Of a DNA stretch of 28,710 nucleotides, positions 1 through 7,981 are shown piece after piece. Origin of the DNA: Chloroflexota bacterium (GTDB taxonomy: Bacteria; Chloroflexota; Limnocylindria; Limnocylindrales; CSP1-4). Location: NCBI GenBank assembly GCA_021812735.1, contig JAKAMV010000024.1, positions 1 to 28,710 on the forward strand, given 5' to 3'. Each line of letters begins with the position of its first letter. Position 1 is the stretch's first letter. The notes beneath the pieces were generated by a model that was not told the DNA's origin, made no database searches, and saw only the letters and a list, made by a program, of their open reading frames with translations. The position numbers were made by a program, and so were the translations under genes.

Positions 1-529
1 CGGCCGCGGCGAGCTCGTCGGACGGCACGGGAACCAAGAGGGGCTCCGGCCGCGCGGCGGGAGGCGGGGGTCCGGGTGCGTCCGGGCAGGCAGCCGAGGG
101 CGCGACGCTGGCGGCCTGTGCCGTCCTGCCGTGCGGGGCGGCGGAGGCGGCGGGCCGCCACACGCTGGCGTCCACCTCGACCGTGCCGCGTTCCGCCGAC
201 GGGTCGGCGACCACGCTCACCGCCGGCCGGGCGGCAAGGTGGTAGCCGTGAAGGCGCGCGAACGAAAGCGCGCAGTCGGCGAGGCCGGCGGCCAGGGCCT
301 CGGAGCCGCCGTTCCGCGCGGCGAGGTCATCGAGATCCGAGGGGTGGAGGCGCACCCGGAAGCGGTTGGGCACGCCGGTGGCCGCCCCGCGGCCGGACCT
401 GCCAGCCTCCATCGCGCGCTCGACCCGGCGCTCCACCTGGACGGCCTGGACCCGCGATCGGAACACGCGGGCAGAGGTGCGCTCGAACACGCGCTCGAGA
501 AGGCGTTCGAGGTCAGCGATGGCGACCAT
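1..529 (-). CDS. fhaA: FhaA-like protein, N-terminal DUF3662 part (cut by window edge)
   Basis: Reading the minus strand from the ATG at 529, the frame stays open for 176 codons to the window edge. The product begins MVAIADLERLLERVFERT, followed by a segment with ARVFRSRVQAVQVERRVERAME. This matches the start of FhaA proteins (DUF3662/DUF2662), in which an N-terminal helical domain precedes a flexible linker and a C-terminal FHA phosphothreonine-binding domain. Residues 1 to about 112 form the folded part. Residues 113-176 are Ala/Pro-rich and fit the linker. The FHA domain would lie outside the window. In actinobacteria FhaA is a substrate and partner of PknB-type kinases and acts in cell-wall regulation; that role here is inferred by family. 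No Shine-Dalgarno is visible, and a TAGGGT hexamer lies 10 bases before the ATG. Identification rests on recognising the N-terminal pattern, without a search. Confidence 0.75.
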   Translation of the reverse strand, partial: MVAIADLERLLERVFERTSARVFRSRVQAVQVERRVERAMEAGRSGRGAATGVPNRFRVRLHPSDLDDLAARNGGSEALAAGLADCALSFARLHGYHLAARPAVSVVADPSAERGTVEVDASVWRPAASAAPHGRTAQAASVAPSAACPDAPGPPPPAARPEPLLVPVPSDELAAA

Positions 530-539
530 GGCAGCGGCA

Positions 540-545
540 ACCCTA
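540..545 (-). promoter_or_regulatory. Putative -10 element (TAGGGT) of a near-leaderless fhaA promoter
   Basis: On the minus strand TAGGGT (TANNNT pattern) ends 10 bases before the fhaA ATG at 529. No Shine-Dalgarno sequence sits between them. No convincing -35 was found, so this is only a candidate. Confidence 0.35.
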
Positions 546-632
546 CCAGAGCCAGCCAGCGGCCCCGTCGGGCCTGAACCATCGGCAGTTCGAAGCGGTA
601 CCACCGACCGAGGCGTGCTGGACGGTGCTGGC

Positions 633-638
633 TATACT
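633..638 (+). promoter_or_regulatory. Putative -10 element (TATACT) for the zinc-ribbon gene
   Basis: TATACT is a close match to the sigma-70 -10 consensus in a GC-rich stretch between two divergent genes. It would start transcription near 645, giving a leader of about 50 bases before the ATG at 697. The -35 region is weak. Confidence 0.4.
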
Positions 639-696
639 CTGGCCCTGCCCGACCAGACTCGTCGGGCTCGTCCCAGCGTCGGAGAGCCGGGGGCAG

Positions 697-2268
697 ATGA
701 CGGAGATCCTCACCGAGTCGTTCTGCGAGCGGTGCGGCACTCGCTACACATTCGAGACCGCACGTCCCCGGAACTCCCGCATCGGCCGCGCGAAGACCTT
801 CACCCGAGGGCTCCGCAACTACGTCCTGTCCGATGATTCGTTCTCGGAGGCGATGGCCGACGCCCGCGGTGAGGAGGAGCTGGCGGCAACCGTCCTCCAG
901 CTCGACGCGTTCCACAAGACGTTCAACTTCTGCCTGTCCTGCCGCCAGTACACGTGCGGCAACTGCTGGAACGCGTCTGAGGGCCGCTGCCTCTCGTGCG
1001 CTCCGCTGCCCGGCAGCGAGCCGATCGAGGAACTTGAGCCGGGCGCCAGCGAGGCCATCGCCGGGCGCCTCGCGGCTATTGCGGCCCCGCCCGAGGTGCA
1101 TCCCGAGCAGCGCCCGATCGGGATTGCCGCATGGCCCGCCGCAGACCTGGCGGCGCCCCAGGCCCAGGAGGCAGCCGCGCTGGCCGTCGCCGAGCCGGCG
1201 GAGACGTGGCCAGAGGCCGCGGCAGGGCCGGAGGCCGAGGCAGCGCCCGACCTGGCCGAGGCCGCGCCGCCGTCCGATTCGGCCGCAGGCTCCGTCGCTG
1301 AGGCCGCGATCGAGCTCGACCTCGGGCCCACCGCTGCCCCTGGCCCGGTGGCCGAGCCACGGCCCGTCGAGGCGCCCGAGCCGACACTGCAGGGCCTCAA
1401 GCCGGGCGAGAGCCTCGACGACGCCATCGCGGCCTACGAGGCGTCACACACAGCCGCGGAGCGTTCCGCGCCGGCCGAGCCCGAGCTGACCGCCGCGCTC
1501 GCTGCAGACACCGCGGGGTCAGCCGTCGAGGAGCTTGTTCAGGCGGAGGCCGAGGCCGTCGCCGCCCAGGCGGAGCCGGTCGCCGAAGGGGTCGAGCCCG
1601 CGACGGTGGCGGAGCCGCCCGCCGCCGCGGCCGAGGCGGTCGTCGCCGAGTCCGCGCAGCCTGAGGCCGTCTTCGAGGCAGATGCGACGGCGGCCCTCGC
1701 CCGACCCGCCCAGGCCGAGCCGGCCGAGGTTGCGGCCGCCGCCGCTCCACCGGATGCCAGGCCCGAACCGCTCCTCCAGCCCGAGCCCCCGCTGGCACCC
1801 CCGCCGCCCCCGCTGTTCCAGCCGGCCGCGGAGACAGCGCCGCCGGCACCGCTCGTCGAAGAGCCGATCGCGGCCACTGCAGCACCGGCCCCGTCGGTGG
1901 CGCCGCCCGTCGCCGAGCCGACCCCGTCAGGTGCTCCCGGCGCGCCCGACGCTCTGGCCCCGGGTTGGCTCACCGTCGCCCCAGACGACGGGTCGGCGCC
2001 GGCATGGACCCAGGGGTCCGCCTGGACGGCCGCTCCTCGCCCAGTTGAGGGCGCGACGCTGGCGGGGCGCAGGCTCCTGCCAACGAGCGATGCTGCCGCC
2101 CTGTGGGCCGCCTCGGCACAGGAGGTCATGCAGGCGGGACCGGTCGGGGCGTCCCGCGTCGCTCGTGGCCATGCGGCAGCCCCGACACCGCAGCCGTGCG
2201 TGGGCTGCGGGCTGTCGCTGTCCGCGAATGCCCGGTTCTGCCGCCGCTGCGGTGCACGACAGCCCTAG
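697..2268 (+). CDS. Double zinc-ribbon protein with long Ala/Glu/Pro-rich linker, function unknown
   Basis: The 523-aa product has cysteine pairs at C10/C13, C79/C82, C87/C90 and C98/C101 near the N-terminus. A compact zinc ribbon closes the C-terminus (C501, C504, C515, C518, in a CVGCG...CRRCG pattern). Between about residues 105 and 495 lies a low-complexity stretch dominated by Ala, Glu, Pro and Val, probably disordered. The open frame extends upstream to 76, but that part is antisense to the fhaA-like gene. The ATG at 697 has a G-rich Shine-Dalgarno-like stretch before it and begins the first recognisable cysteine motif. There are no membrane segments or enzyme motifs. The zinc ribbons suggest a protein-protein or nucleic-acid contact role, but I do not recognise the family. 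It diverges from fhaA, which might link the two functionally. Confidence 0.75.
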   Translation: MTEILTESFCERCGTRYTFETARPRNSRIGRAKTFTRGLRNYVLSDDSFSEAMADARGEEELAATVLQLDAFHKTFNFCLSCRQYTCGNCWNASEGRCLSCAPLPGSEPIEELEPGASEAIAGRLAAIAAPPEVHPEQRPIGIAAWPAADLAAPQAQEAAALAVAEPAETWPEAAAGPEAEAAPDLAEAAPPSDSAAGSVAEAAIELDLGPTAAPGPVAEPRPVEAPEPTLQGLKPGESLDDAIAAYEASHTAAERSAPAEPELTAALAADTAGSAVEELVQAEAEAVAAQAEPVAEGVEPATVAEPPAAAAEAVVAESAQPEAVFEADATAALARPAQAEPAEVAAAAAPPDARPEPLLQPEPPLAPPPPPLFQPAAETAPPAPLVEEPIAATAAPAPSVAPPVAEPTPSGAPGAPDALAPGWLTVAPDDGSAPAWTQGSAWTAAPRPVEGATLAGRRLLPTSDAAALWAASAQEVMQAGPVGASRVARGHAAAPTPQPCVGCGLSLSANARFCRRCGARQP

Positions 2269-2350
2269 ACCAGCACTCGCACAGTCCGCTGACGGCCGCG
2301 CAGACCGGCGCATTGGCGTCCCGCCGCTCCGCCGACGGGCCCGACTGCCT

Positions 2351-2386
2351 CGCCTCCCCCGGATGGGACCGGGCCCGGCTGAGGCG
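2351..2386. terminator. Weak hairpin between convergent genes
   Basis: An inverted repeat CGCCTC (2351-2356) / GAGGCG (2381-2386) encloses a second self-complementary stretch, CCGGGCCCGG at 2369-2378. It lies between the convergent zinc-ribbon gene and yihY. There is no U-tract, so the terminator role is a guess from position. Confidence 0.25.
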
Positions 2387-2430
2387 TGCCCCGGTGGGCG
2401 CGCCGGGCGACAACCCATGCGGGGTCGCGA

Positions 2431-3420
2431 CTAACGGGCTGGGCGACCCCCGCCCCGGACGCCGCGCTGCCGATCCCGCAGCTGCACCGACACGAGCGGG
2501 CCCAGGCTCGAGCGCACCTCGGTCCACGCCGCGCCCAGCAGCAGCACGTTGAACGCGATCGAGAGCCAGGCGAGGAGGGCGAAGACCGCCAGCGCCGTTC
2601 CGGTGACAGCCCAGAGGCCCATGAGCCGCGGCGCGATGAGCACGTAGAGCTGCGTGAGCGCCGCCAGCAACAGGCCGACTGCCCCGGCCGGCACCGCCAG
2701 TGCCCGCCATGGGACGCGCTCGCTGGGAACGTAGCGGTAGCACAGCACGACGACGGCGACGAATGCGACCAGCGAGCCGATCGGCGAGGCCACACCCAGG
2801 ACGAACGACAGCGCTGCGCCGAGGCTCACGCCCTCGGGGGCGAACTGCGTGAGCCAGGCCACCACCGAGCCGAGCGTGAGCAGCGCCACCGGGACCAGGA
2901 CGAGGATGACCGTGAGCAGCACACCCCGCACGGTCTGGGCCACGGGGCTCCGTCGGGGCGCGCCGCGGAAGATCCGCGAGAACGCCGTGTCGAGGTTCGC
3001 GTAGAAGCGGCTCGAGCCCCACAGCAGGGTGGCGACCGCAAGGATGCCGGTGGGCAGGGCGCCCGAGCCCACGCCCTCGAGCGCCAGCCTGGCCAGGTCC
3101 TCGAACGGGGGCAGCGCTTGGGCGATGGCGTCGACGATCTGCTGCTGGACGCCCGGCTCCCGGACGAGGAGCCCCACCACCGACAGGGCGAGCAGGAGCG
3201 CCGGCAGCAGCGCGAGCAGCGACGTGTAGGCGAGCCCGCCCGCGACGAGGCCGCCGCCGGCCCGGTCGTAGGTGGCCATGACGGCCCGCAGGCGCGCCAC
3301 CCCGGGATTGCCGCCCAGGCGTTCGGCAATCCGTTCGGCAAGCGCCCGGAGGCCGTCGATCCGGTCTTCGACCCCCTCCTCGACCTCGGACGCCTCGCGC
3401 CGGATCCCGCTCTGGCTCAT
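2431..3420 (-). CDS. YihY/virulence factor BrkB family membrane protein
   Basis: The 329-aa product has about six hydrophobic segments after an N-terminal basic/acidic helix of roughly 60 residues. The stretch RAGGGLVAGGLAYTSLLALL around residues 53-72 is the characteristic opening of the YihY/BrkB family. So is the later pattern ILAVATLLWGSSRFYANLDT, where the family has a conserved W-x-S segment followed by a short amphipathic helix. YihY proteins are inner-membrane proteins once misannotated as ribonuclease BN; their transport or barrier function remains poorly defined. The gene is last in a tight operon, starting 4 bases after the HTH gene stop. The C-terminus (RQRGVRGGGRPAR) is basic and probably cytoplasmic. 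Confidence 0.85.
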   Translation of the reverse strand: MSQSGIRREASEVEEGVEDRIDGLRALAERIAERLGGNPGVARLRAVMATYDRAGGGLVAGGLAYTSLLALLPALLLALSVVGLLVREPGVQQQIVDAIAQALPPFEDLARLALEGVGSGALPTGILAVATLLWGSSRFYANLDTAFSRIFRGAPRRSPVAQTVRGVLLTVILVLVPVALLTLGSVVAWLTQFAPEGVSLGAALSFVLGVASPIGSLVAFVAVVVLCYRYVPSERVPWRALAVPAGAVGLLLAALTQLYVLIAPRLMGLWAVTGTALAVFALLAWLSIAFNVLLLGAAWTEVRSSLGPLVSVQLRDRQRGVRGGGRPAR

Positions 3421-3424
3421 GGCC

Positions 3425-3661
3425 TCAGGGCAGATCCTCGAACAGCCCCGGCTGCAGGTGTTCAGCGCTCACACGACGCGGCGAGGCGATCAGCGCCTTC
3501 ACCTCGCCGCGGCGCACGTAGCGCCGACCGCCGAGCTTGATGCTCGACAGCTTGCCGGACCGCGCCCAGCCGCCGATGGTGGCGGGCGCGAAGTGGACAT
3601 TGGCGGCGGCAAGGATCTCGGCCGCCTCGCCCAGGGTGATCCAGTCGGCGGCGGAGGGCAT
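3425..3661 (-). CDS. Small helix-turn-helix (excisionase/MerR-like) DNA-binding protein
   Basis: The 78-aa product opens with WITLGEAAEILAAANVHFAP, then TIGGWARSGKLSSIKLGGRR and YVRRGEVKALI. This is the winged HTH_17/excisionase layout: a first helix with L-x-E-A-A-x-I-L, a recognition helix, a short hairpin with G-R-R-Y, then R-x-x-V. Such proteins bind DNA as small regulators or excisionase-like accessory factors. The gene sits between fmdB (stop 3 bases upstream of its ATG) and yihY (4 bases downstream), so it is translationally coupled. No recombinase lies beside it, which makes a phage Xis role unlikely and a chromosomal regulator more likely. Its target is unknown. Confidence 0.8.
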   Translation of the reverse strand: MPSAADWITLGEAAEILAAANVHFAPATIGGWARSGKLSSIKLGGRRYVRRGEVKALIASPRRVSAEHLQPGLFEDLP

Positions 3662-3664
3662 CGC

Positions 3665-3964
3665 TCAGTCCTTCGGTTCGGACGCAGGGTTGGTGGACGC
3701 CGCGCTCGAGCCCGCGGACTCGGTCGGCGTGGACGGCGACGAGCCGGTCTGGGACTTGGCCCCGGCCCTGGTGCTGCTGGCCCCGCCCCTATCCTTCTTC
3801 GCCCAGCCCGAGCCCTTGAAGTGGATCGAGGGCGCCGAGAACAGCTTGCGCATGGTCCCCTCCCTGCCGCAGGAGGGGCAGAAATTCGGCCCCGGGTCGT
3901 TGATCCCGTGGAGGATGTCGGCGCGGTGGTCGCAGGCGGAGCAGACGTAGTCGTAGATGGGCAT
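3665..3964 (-). CDS. FmdB-type zinc ribbon protein
   Basis: The 99-aa product starts MPIYDYVCSACDH, the classic opening of the FmdB/CxxC_CXXC_SSSS family. Cysteines C8/C11 and C29/C32 form one zinc ribbon, followed by GTMRKLFSAPSIHFKGSGW, also typical of the family. The tail from about residue 58 is Ser/Thr/Ala-rich and probably disordered. The frame continues upstream to 4018, but the ATG at 3964 starts exactly at the family's conserved first residues. FmdB was named for a proposed regulator of formamidase/acetamidase genes; no such genes are here, so that function should not be assumed. It follows a second zinc-ribbon gene by 26 bases in the same operon. Confidence 0.85.
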   Translation of the reverse strand: MPIYDYVCSACDHRADILHGINDPGPNFCPSCGREGTMRKLFSAPSIHFKGSGWAKKDRGGASSTRAGAKSQTGSSPSTPTESAGSSAASTNPASEPKD

Positions 3965-3990
3965 CTTCAGGGGTCGCTTGGGGGCAGCGG

Positions 3991-4737
3991 TCAGCCGCGG
4001 AGCATCCGCATGCCGCACTTGGGACAGTAGAACGCGCGCTCATGGCCAGACGCGAAGCCGCAGTGGGCGCACACCAGCCCGCCTCGACCCGCGGCCGGGA
4101 CCGGGCGATCCACGGCGGTCAGGCCAATCGCGTGCTGGCTGCCGAGCACATTGCCCAGGATCCCCGCGAGGATCTTCTGGGCGATCCGGTCGGTGTCGCC
4201 GCGAACGCCGCGACCGCCCCAGCCCACGACGGCGCGGACGACCATGTCGCCCGTCGCCTCGTCCCAGTGGGAGGCCACGCCGCCGACGACGGCGTTGTAC
4301 TCGGGATAGCCCGAGGTGTCGGTCTCGCCCTCGAGCAGCGCGCAGGCGAAGGTGTCGAACGCGAGGTCGATCGCGTCGATCGACTCGAGGATCACGAGCG
4401 CATGGCGGGTGACGGGGCTGAGCTCCGCGTGCGCATTGAGCCACTGCATCGCCTCGGACGGGTGCGCAATCTGCGGCATCGCCTGCGAGAACTCAAGCGG
4501 GAGCGGCTCCACCACCTCGACATCGCTCTTCGCGAAGCCCACAAGCATGCCGGGCAGCTCGGCAAGCGCGCGCGGGCCGGCACGCATCCGGACGCCCTCG
4601 GTGCTCTTGCCCGCGTAGGCGAGCTTGAGCGCGAAGTCCTGCGCGACCACCTCCTCGGGCAGCCCGAGGCGAGTGGCGCCGGATGGCGTGGCGGGCGTGG
4701 GCGGCGGCTCGCCGCCGCGGCGCTTCAGGAACGGCAC
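3991..4737 (-). CDS. Conserved hypothetical protein with C-terminal zinc ribbon
   Basis: The 248-aa product starts at a GTG (4737) preceded by GGGAGGA with a 4-base gap, a strong Shine-Dalgarno. Most of the chain (about 30-215) is a soluble mixed domain with no motif I recognise. Residues 223-248 form a zinc ribbon with C223/C226 and C238/C241 (CAHCG...CPKCG). A short Pro-rich segment separates the basic N-terminus (FLKRRGGEP) from the body. It is first in the operon with fmdB, the HTH gene and yihY. A TAGGAT hexamer at 4777-4782 could be its promoter. Function is unknown. Confidence 0.75.
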   Translation of the reverse strand: MPFLKRRGGEPPPTPATPSGATRLGLPEEVVAQDFALKLAYAGKSTEGVRMRAGPRALAELPGMLVGFAKSDVEVVEPLPLEFSQAMPQIAHPSEAMQWLNAHAELSPVTRHALVILESIDAIDLAFDTFACALLEGETDTSGYPEYNAVVGGVASHWDEATGDMVVRAVVGWGGRGVRGDTDRIAQKILAGILGNVLGSQHAIGLTAVDRPVPAAGRGGLVCAHCGFASGHERAFYCPKCGMRMLRG

Positions 4738-4776
4738 GGAATCCTCCCTGACTCGGCGCGTGGCCGGATCATGGTC

Positions 4777-4782
4777 ATCCTA
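4777..4782 (-). promoter_or_regulatory. Putative -10 element (TAGGAT) of the zinc-ribbon/fmdB/yihY operon
   Basis: TAGGAT on the minus strand lies about 40 bases before the GTG start at 4737, in the 73-base gap after valS. Its position would allow the operon to be transcribed separately from valS. The -35 is not recognisable. Confidence 0.35.
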
Positions 4783-4810
4783 GCAGCGACCGCGAACGGC
4801 CACCTCCGGC

Positions 4811-7528
4811 TCATCGGCCCAGCCGCTCCCGAAGGCGCCCCACCTGCGCGGCGAGCTCCGCCTCGCTGGCCCGGGCGCCCGCCACGATCGAGGGCGGCGC
4901 CTTGGACGTGAACGCCTCGTTGGCGAGGCGCGCGCGGGCTGCCTCCCACAGGCGCTGCGCGTCGCTCAGCTCCTTCTCGAGCCGCGACCGGTCGGCGTCG
5001 GCGGCCGCGTGGTCCGCGACGCCCGTGCCCACGATGGCCTCGACCGAGCCGGCGATCACCGCGAGGCCGGACGACGCCGCGTGGAGGGCCTCGCGCGTGT
5101 CGTGGCGGCGCAGCGGCCGGGAGCGGGCGAGTCGCTCCACCGCGGGCCGGAGCGCGTCGAGCGAGGCGACGAGACTCGGCTCCACGACCACGTCGAGCGA
5201 CAGCCAGGCCGCGGGCTCGAGCCTGGCGTCGGAGCGGGCATTGCGCACCGCGCGCACCAGCTCGACGAGGGCCCCGACCTCGGCCTCGGCCGCCCCGTCG
5301 CGCGGCCCGACCCTCGGCCAGTCCGCCACGATCAGCAGCTCGGGGTCTCCGGCGGTGCGCGGGAGCGCCGCCCAGAGGCGCTCGGTGATGAACGGCATCA
5401 CAGGGTGCAGCAGTCGCAGGTACGTGTCCAGAGCCTCGACGAGCGTCCACCACGTGGCCTCGCGCTCGGCGGCCGCAAGGGACGCGTCGGCCAGGCGCAC
5501 CTTCGCGAGCTCGATCCCCCAGTCGCAGTACTCGCTCCAGATGGCCTCGTACAGCAGCCGCGTCACCTCGCCGAACGCATACTCGGCCATCGCCTTGTCG
5601 ACGGCTGCCACAGTTGCCGCGGCGCGGGACCGGACCCAGCGCTCGGCAGGCCCCAGGCGCGCCGGGTCTGGCGCCTGCCGGGGAGCGTCGGCGGGGATGC
5701 CCGCCGGGCGGGCGCCCAGCACGAAGCGGGTGGCGTTCCAGAGCTTGTTGGCGAAGTTGCGGGCGTTCTCCACCTTCGCCATGCCGAACTTCTGGTCGAG
5801 GCCCGGCGTCGCGCCGTGGACCACCGCGAACCTGAGCGCGTCGGCCCCGTGCTCGTCGATGGCGCCCAGCGGGTCCACCGTGTTGCCCTTGGTCTTGGAC
5901 ATCTTCTGGCCGTACGGGTCGCGGATGAGCCCCGAGAGGTAGACCGTGTGGAACGGCACCTTCCCCGTGAGGGCGAGGCCCAGCATCATCATCCGGGCGA
6001 CCCAGAAGAAGATGATGTCGTACGCGGTCTCCATCACCGAGCCCGGGTAGAACCGGGCCAGGTCGTCGGTGGCGTCCGGCCAGCCGAGCGTGGAGAAGGG
6101 CCACAGCCCAGAGCTGAACCACGTGTCGAAGATGTCCGGGTCCTGGGTCAGCTGGGCCGCCGGGGCCCCGCAGGCCTCGCAGGCGTCTGGCCCGCCCGCC
6201 TCGGCCGACACGGTCGCGTGGCCGTCCGGGCAGTACCAGGCCGGGATCCGATGACCCCACCAGAGCTGCCGGGACACGTTCCAGTCCCGGATGGTGGTCA
6301 TCCAGTGCTCCCAGACCTTCACGAAGCGATCGGGCAGGATCGCCGTCCGGCCGGACTGGGTGGCCTCGAGCGCGGCCGCCGCGAGCGGGCCCGTGCGCAC
6401 GAACCACTGCGTCTTGAGGCGCGGCTCGACCGCGTCGCTGCTGCGCTGGCAGCGGCCGATGACCATCTCGTGGGCGAGCTCGCCCTCGAGGTCGCCCATG
6501 GCGGCCAGGTCCTCGAGGATCGCCGAGCGGGCCTTGTACCGCTCCATGCCGTCGTACCGGGTGCCGGTGTTGGCCACATGGGCGGCGTCGTCGAGCACCG
6601 TCGGCATGGCCAGGCCGTGACGCTTGCCCGTCTCGTGGTCGTCGTGGTCGTGGGCGGGCGTGATCTTCACGGCGCCGGTGCCGAAGGCCGGGTCCACGAC
6701 CCTGTCGGCGATGACCGGAACGTCACGGTCCACGAACGGGATGCGGACCCGGCGGCCGAGCAGCTTGGCGTATCGCCTGTCGTCGGGGTGGACGGCCACG
6801 GCCGTGTCGCCGAGCAGCGTCTCGGGGCGCGTGGTGGCCACGGTGACGCTCGCAGCCCCGGGCTGGCCGGTGGCCTCGTCGAGCAGGTGGTAGCGGATCC
6901 GCCAGATGGTGCCTGTCTCGGGCGTCGGGATCACCTCGAGGTCGGACACCGACGTCCGGCAGCCCGGACACCAGTTGACCAGCGCCTCGGCGCGATACGC
7001 GAGGTCCTGGCGGTAGAGGCGCAGGAACGACTCGCGCACGGCCTTGGCAGACACGTCGTCCATCGTGAACCGCAGCCGGCCCCAGTCGCACGAGCCGCCG
7101 ACGCGACGCTGCTGGGTGAGGATGGTGTCGCGCGTCTGCTCCACGAACGCGTGCATCCGCTCGAGGTACCGCTCGCGGCCGAGGCTCGCCCGGCTCTCCC
7201 CCTCCCCGGCGAGGAGCTTGTCCAGCACGAACTGGGCCGCGATCGACGCGTGGTCGAGGCCGGGCAGGAACAGGGTCGGGCGGCCCGTCATCCGCGCGTG
7301 GCGGATCATCAGGTCCTCAACGGTCGTGCGCTGGGCATGGCCGAGGTGCAGCGAGCCTGTCACGTTGGGCGGCGGTTGGATGATGGTGAACGTCGGTCTG
7401 GACCAGTCGGCGCGCGAGCCGGCGCCGTCCGGCGCGAAGGCGTCGGCGGCCATCCAGCGCTCGTAGATCGCCTGCTCGAACTCGGCCGGCGCGTAGGCCT
7501 TGGCGAGCGTCCCGGTCGGCTCGGTCAT
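4811..7528 (-). CDS. valS: Valine--tRNA ligase
   Basis: The 905-aa product has the usual length and layout of bacterial ValRS. The class I HIGH motif appears as HLGH at residues 61-64 inside PPPNVTGSLHLGHAQ. The KMSKS loop is KMSKT from K542 in GQKMSKTKGNTVDP. Between them lie the CP1 editing domain (TVATTRPETLLGDTAVAVHP) and the zinc/insert region. After the anticodon-binding helical bundle, residues from about 840 form the C-terminal coiled-coil arm. The enzyme charges tRNA-Val with valine and hydrolyses mischarged Thr-tRNA-Val. The ATG at 7528 has AGGAG at a good distance; the frame extends to 7591, but that part falls in the T-box leader. Expression is probably controlled by that leader (7529-7785) in response to uncharged tRNA-Val. 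Confidence 0.97.
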   Translation of the reverse strand: MTEPTGTLAKAYAPAEFEQAIYERWMAADAFAPDGAGSRADWSRPTFTIIQPPPNVTGSLHLGHAQRTTVEDLMIRHARMTGRPTLFLPGLDHASIAAQFVLDKLLAGEGESRASLGRERYLERMHAFVEQTRDTILTQQRRVGGSCDWGRLRFTMDDVSAKAVRESFLRLYRQDLAYRAEALVNWCPGCRTSVSDLEVIPTPETGTIWRIRYHLLDEATGQPGAASVTVATTRPETLLGDTAVAVHPDDRRYAKLLGRRVRIPFVDRDVPVIADRVVDPAFGTGAVKITPAHDHDDHETGKRHGLAMPTVLDDAAHVANTGTRYDGMERYKARSAILEDLAAMGDLEGELAHEMVIGRCQRSSDAVEPRLKTQWFVRTGPLAAAALEATQSGRTAILPDRFVKVWEHWMTTIRDWNVSRQLWWGHRIPAWYCPDGHATVSAEAGGPDACEACGAPAAQLTQDPDIFDTWFSSGLWPFSTLGWPDATDDLARFYPGSVMETAYDIIFFWVARMMMLGLALTGKVPFHTVYLSGLIRDPYGQKMSKTKGNTVDPLGAIDEHGADALRFAVVHGATPGLDQKFGMAKVENARNFANKLWNATRFVLGARPAGIPADAPRQAPDPARLGPAERWVRSRAAATVAAVDKAMAEYAFGEVTRLLYEAIWSEYCDWGIELAKVRLADASLAAAEREATWWTLVEALDTYLRLLHPVMPFITERLWAALPRTAGDPELLIVADWPRVGPRDGAAEAEVGALVELVRAVRNARSDARLEPAAWLSLDVVVEPSLVASLDALRPAVERLARSRPLRRHDTREALHAASSGLAVIAGSVEAIVGTGVADHAAADADRSRLEKELSDAQRLWEAARARLANEAFTSKAPPSIVAGARASEAELAAQVGRLRERLGR

Positions 7529-7785
7529 CGCTGGGCTCCTAGAAACGGCGATCCCCGCTCGTCCAGCGGACGAACGGGGTCGTGGTACCACCTGCTGGGT
7601 TCCGTGGCCGGGGCCCGCGGGTCGTCCCCACGACCTTCATCCGGCCACGCTCTGCGGCGCGCTATCGGACGCCACCCGCACGGCTCGCGAGCGACCTTCG
7701 GACCCGTCGTGCCCGCGCGGCTCGCACCGTCCCGCGCTCGCTTGCGGCCGACTCGGGCCTACTCCTCTCGGTCAGCGCCGTGAGA
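7529..7785 (-). promoter_or_regulatory. T-box leader of valS
   Basis: The minus-strand leader carries AGGTGGTACCACG at 7581-7593, a near-consensus T-box sequence that pairs with the tRNA acceptor end. Directly after it is a 12-bp stem with a 3-base loop (7553-7564 with 7568-7579, one G-U pair), matching the terminator position of transcriptional T-boxes, although only a short T run (TTT) follows. Upstream, AGTA at 7760-7763 and GAA at 7697-7699 resemble the two sides of the Stem I specifier-loop S-turn. A GTC triplet at 7693-7695 is a possible valine specifier codon. The T-box and hairpin are clear; the specifier assignment is tentative. Confidence 0.85.
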
Positions 7786-7790
7786 GCCGG

Positions 7791-7796
7791 AGTCTA
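7791..7796 (-). promoter_or_regulatory. Putative -10 element (TAGACT) of the valS T-box transcript
   Basis: TAGACT on the minus strand would start transcription near 7784, just before the first recognisable Stem I element of the T-box. No good -35 was seen. The remaining sequence up to 7981 shows no gene. Confidence 0.4.
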
Positions 7797-7981
7797 GCAC
7801 GCGGGAGAGGCAGCCCTGGAGACGTCGGCGGGCGGGCACTTGGCTCGGCAGCGCTCGCGCCGGGCATCGAGCCCCTGCCGCGCGGCGGTGCCTCGCTGCC
7901 CTCCCCGACCTTCGGCCCCTGTGTTCGGCGCGCCCGCCTGTAGCGATCGCCGGGGCCGGACGCCACAAGCGCACGCCGGGG

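Noticed and set aside
131..577. A 148-codon plus-strand frame near the left edge
   Set aside because: It is the antisense of the fhaA-like coding sequence, which has recognisable family residues.
76..696. Upstream extension of the zinc-ribbon gene frame to 76
   Set aside because: The Arg/Pro/Gly-rich extension is antisense to the fhaA-like gene, and the ATG at 697 begins the first cysteine motif.
3425..3661. The small HTH protein as a phage excisionase
   Set aside because: It is embedded in a tight chromosomal operon far from the recombinase remnant and from any att-like repeat.
5009..7783. A 924-codon open frame on the plus strand
   Set aside because: It is antisense to valS, whose motifs are unambiguous. 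Its product is Arg/Gly/His-rich with no domain, as expected for an antisense frame in GC-rich DNA.
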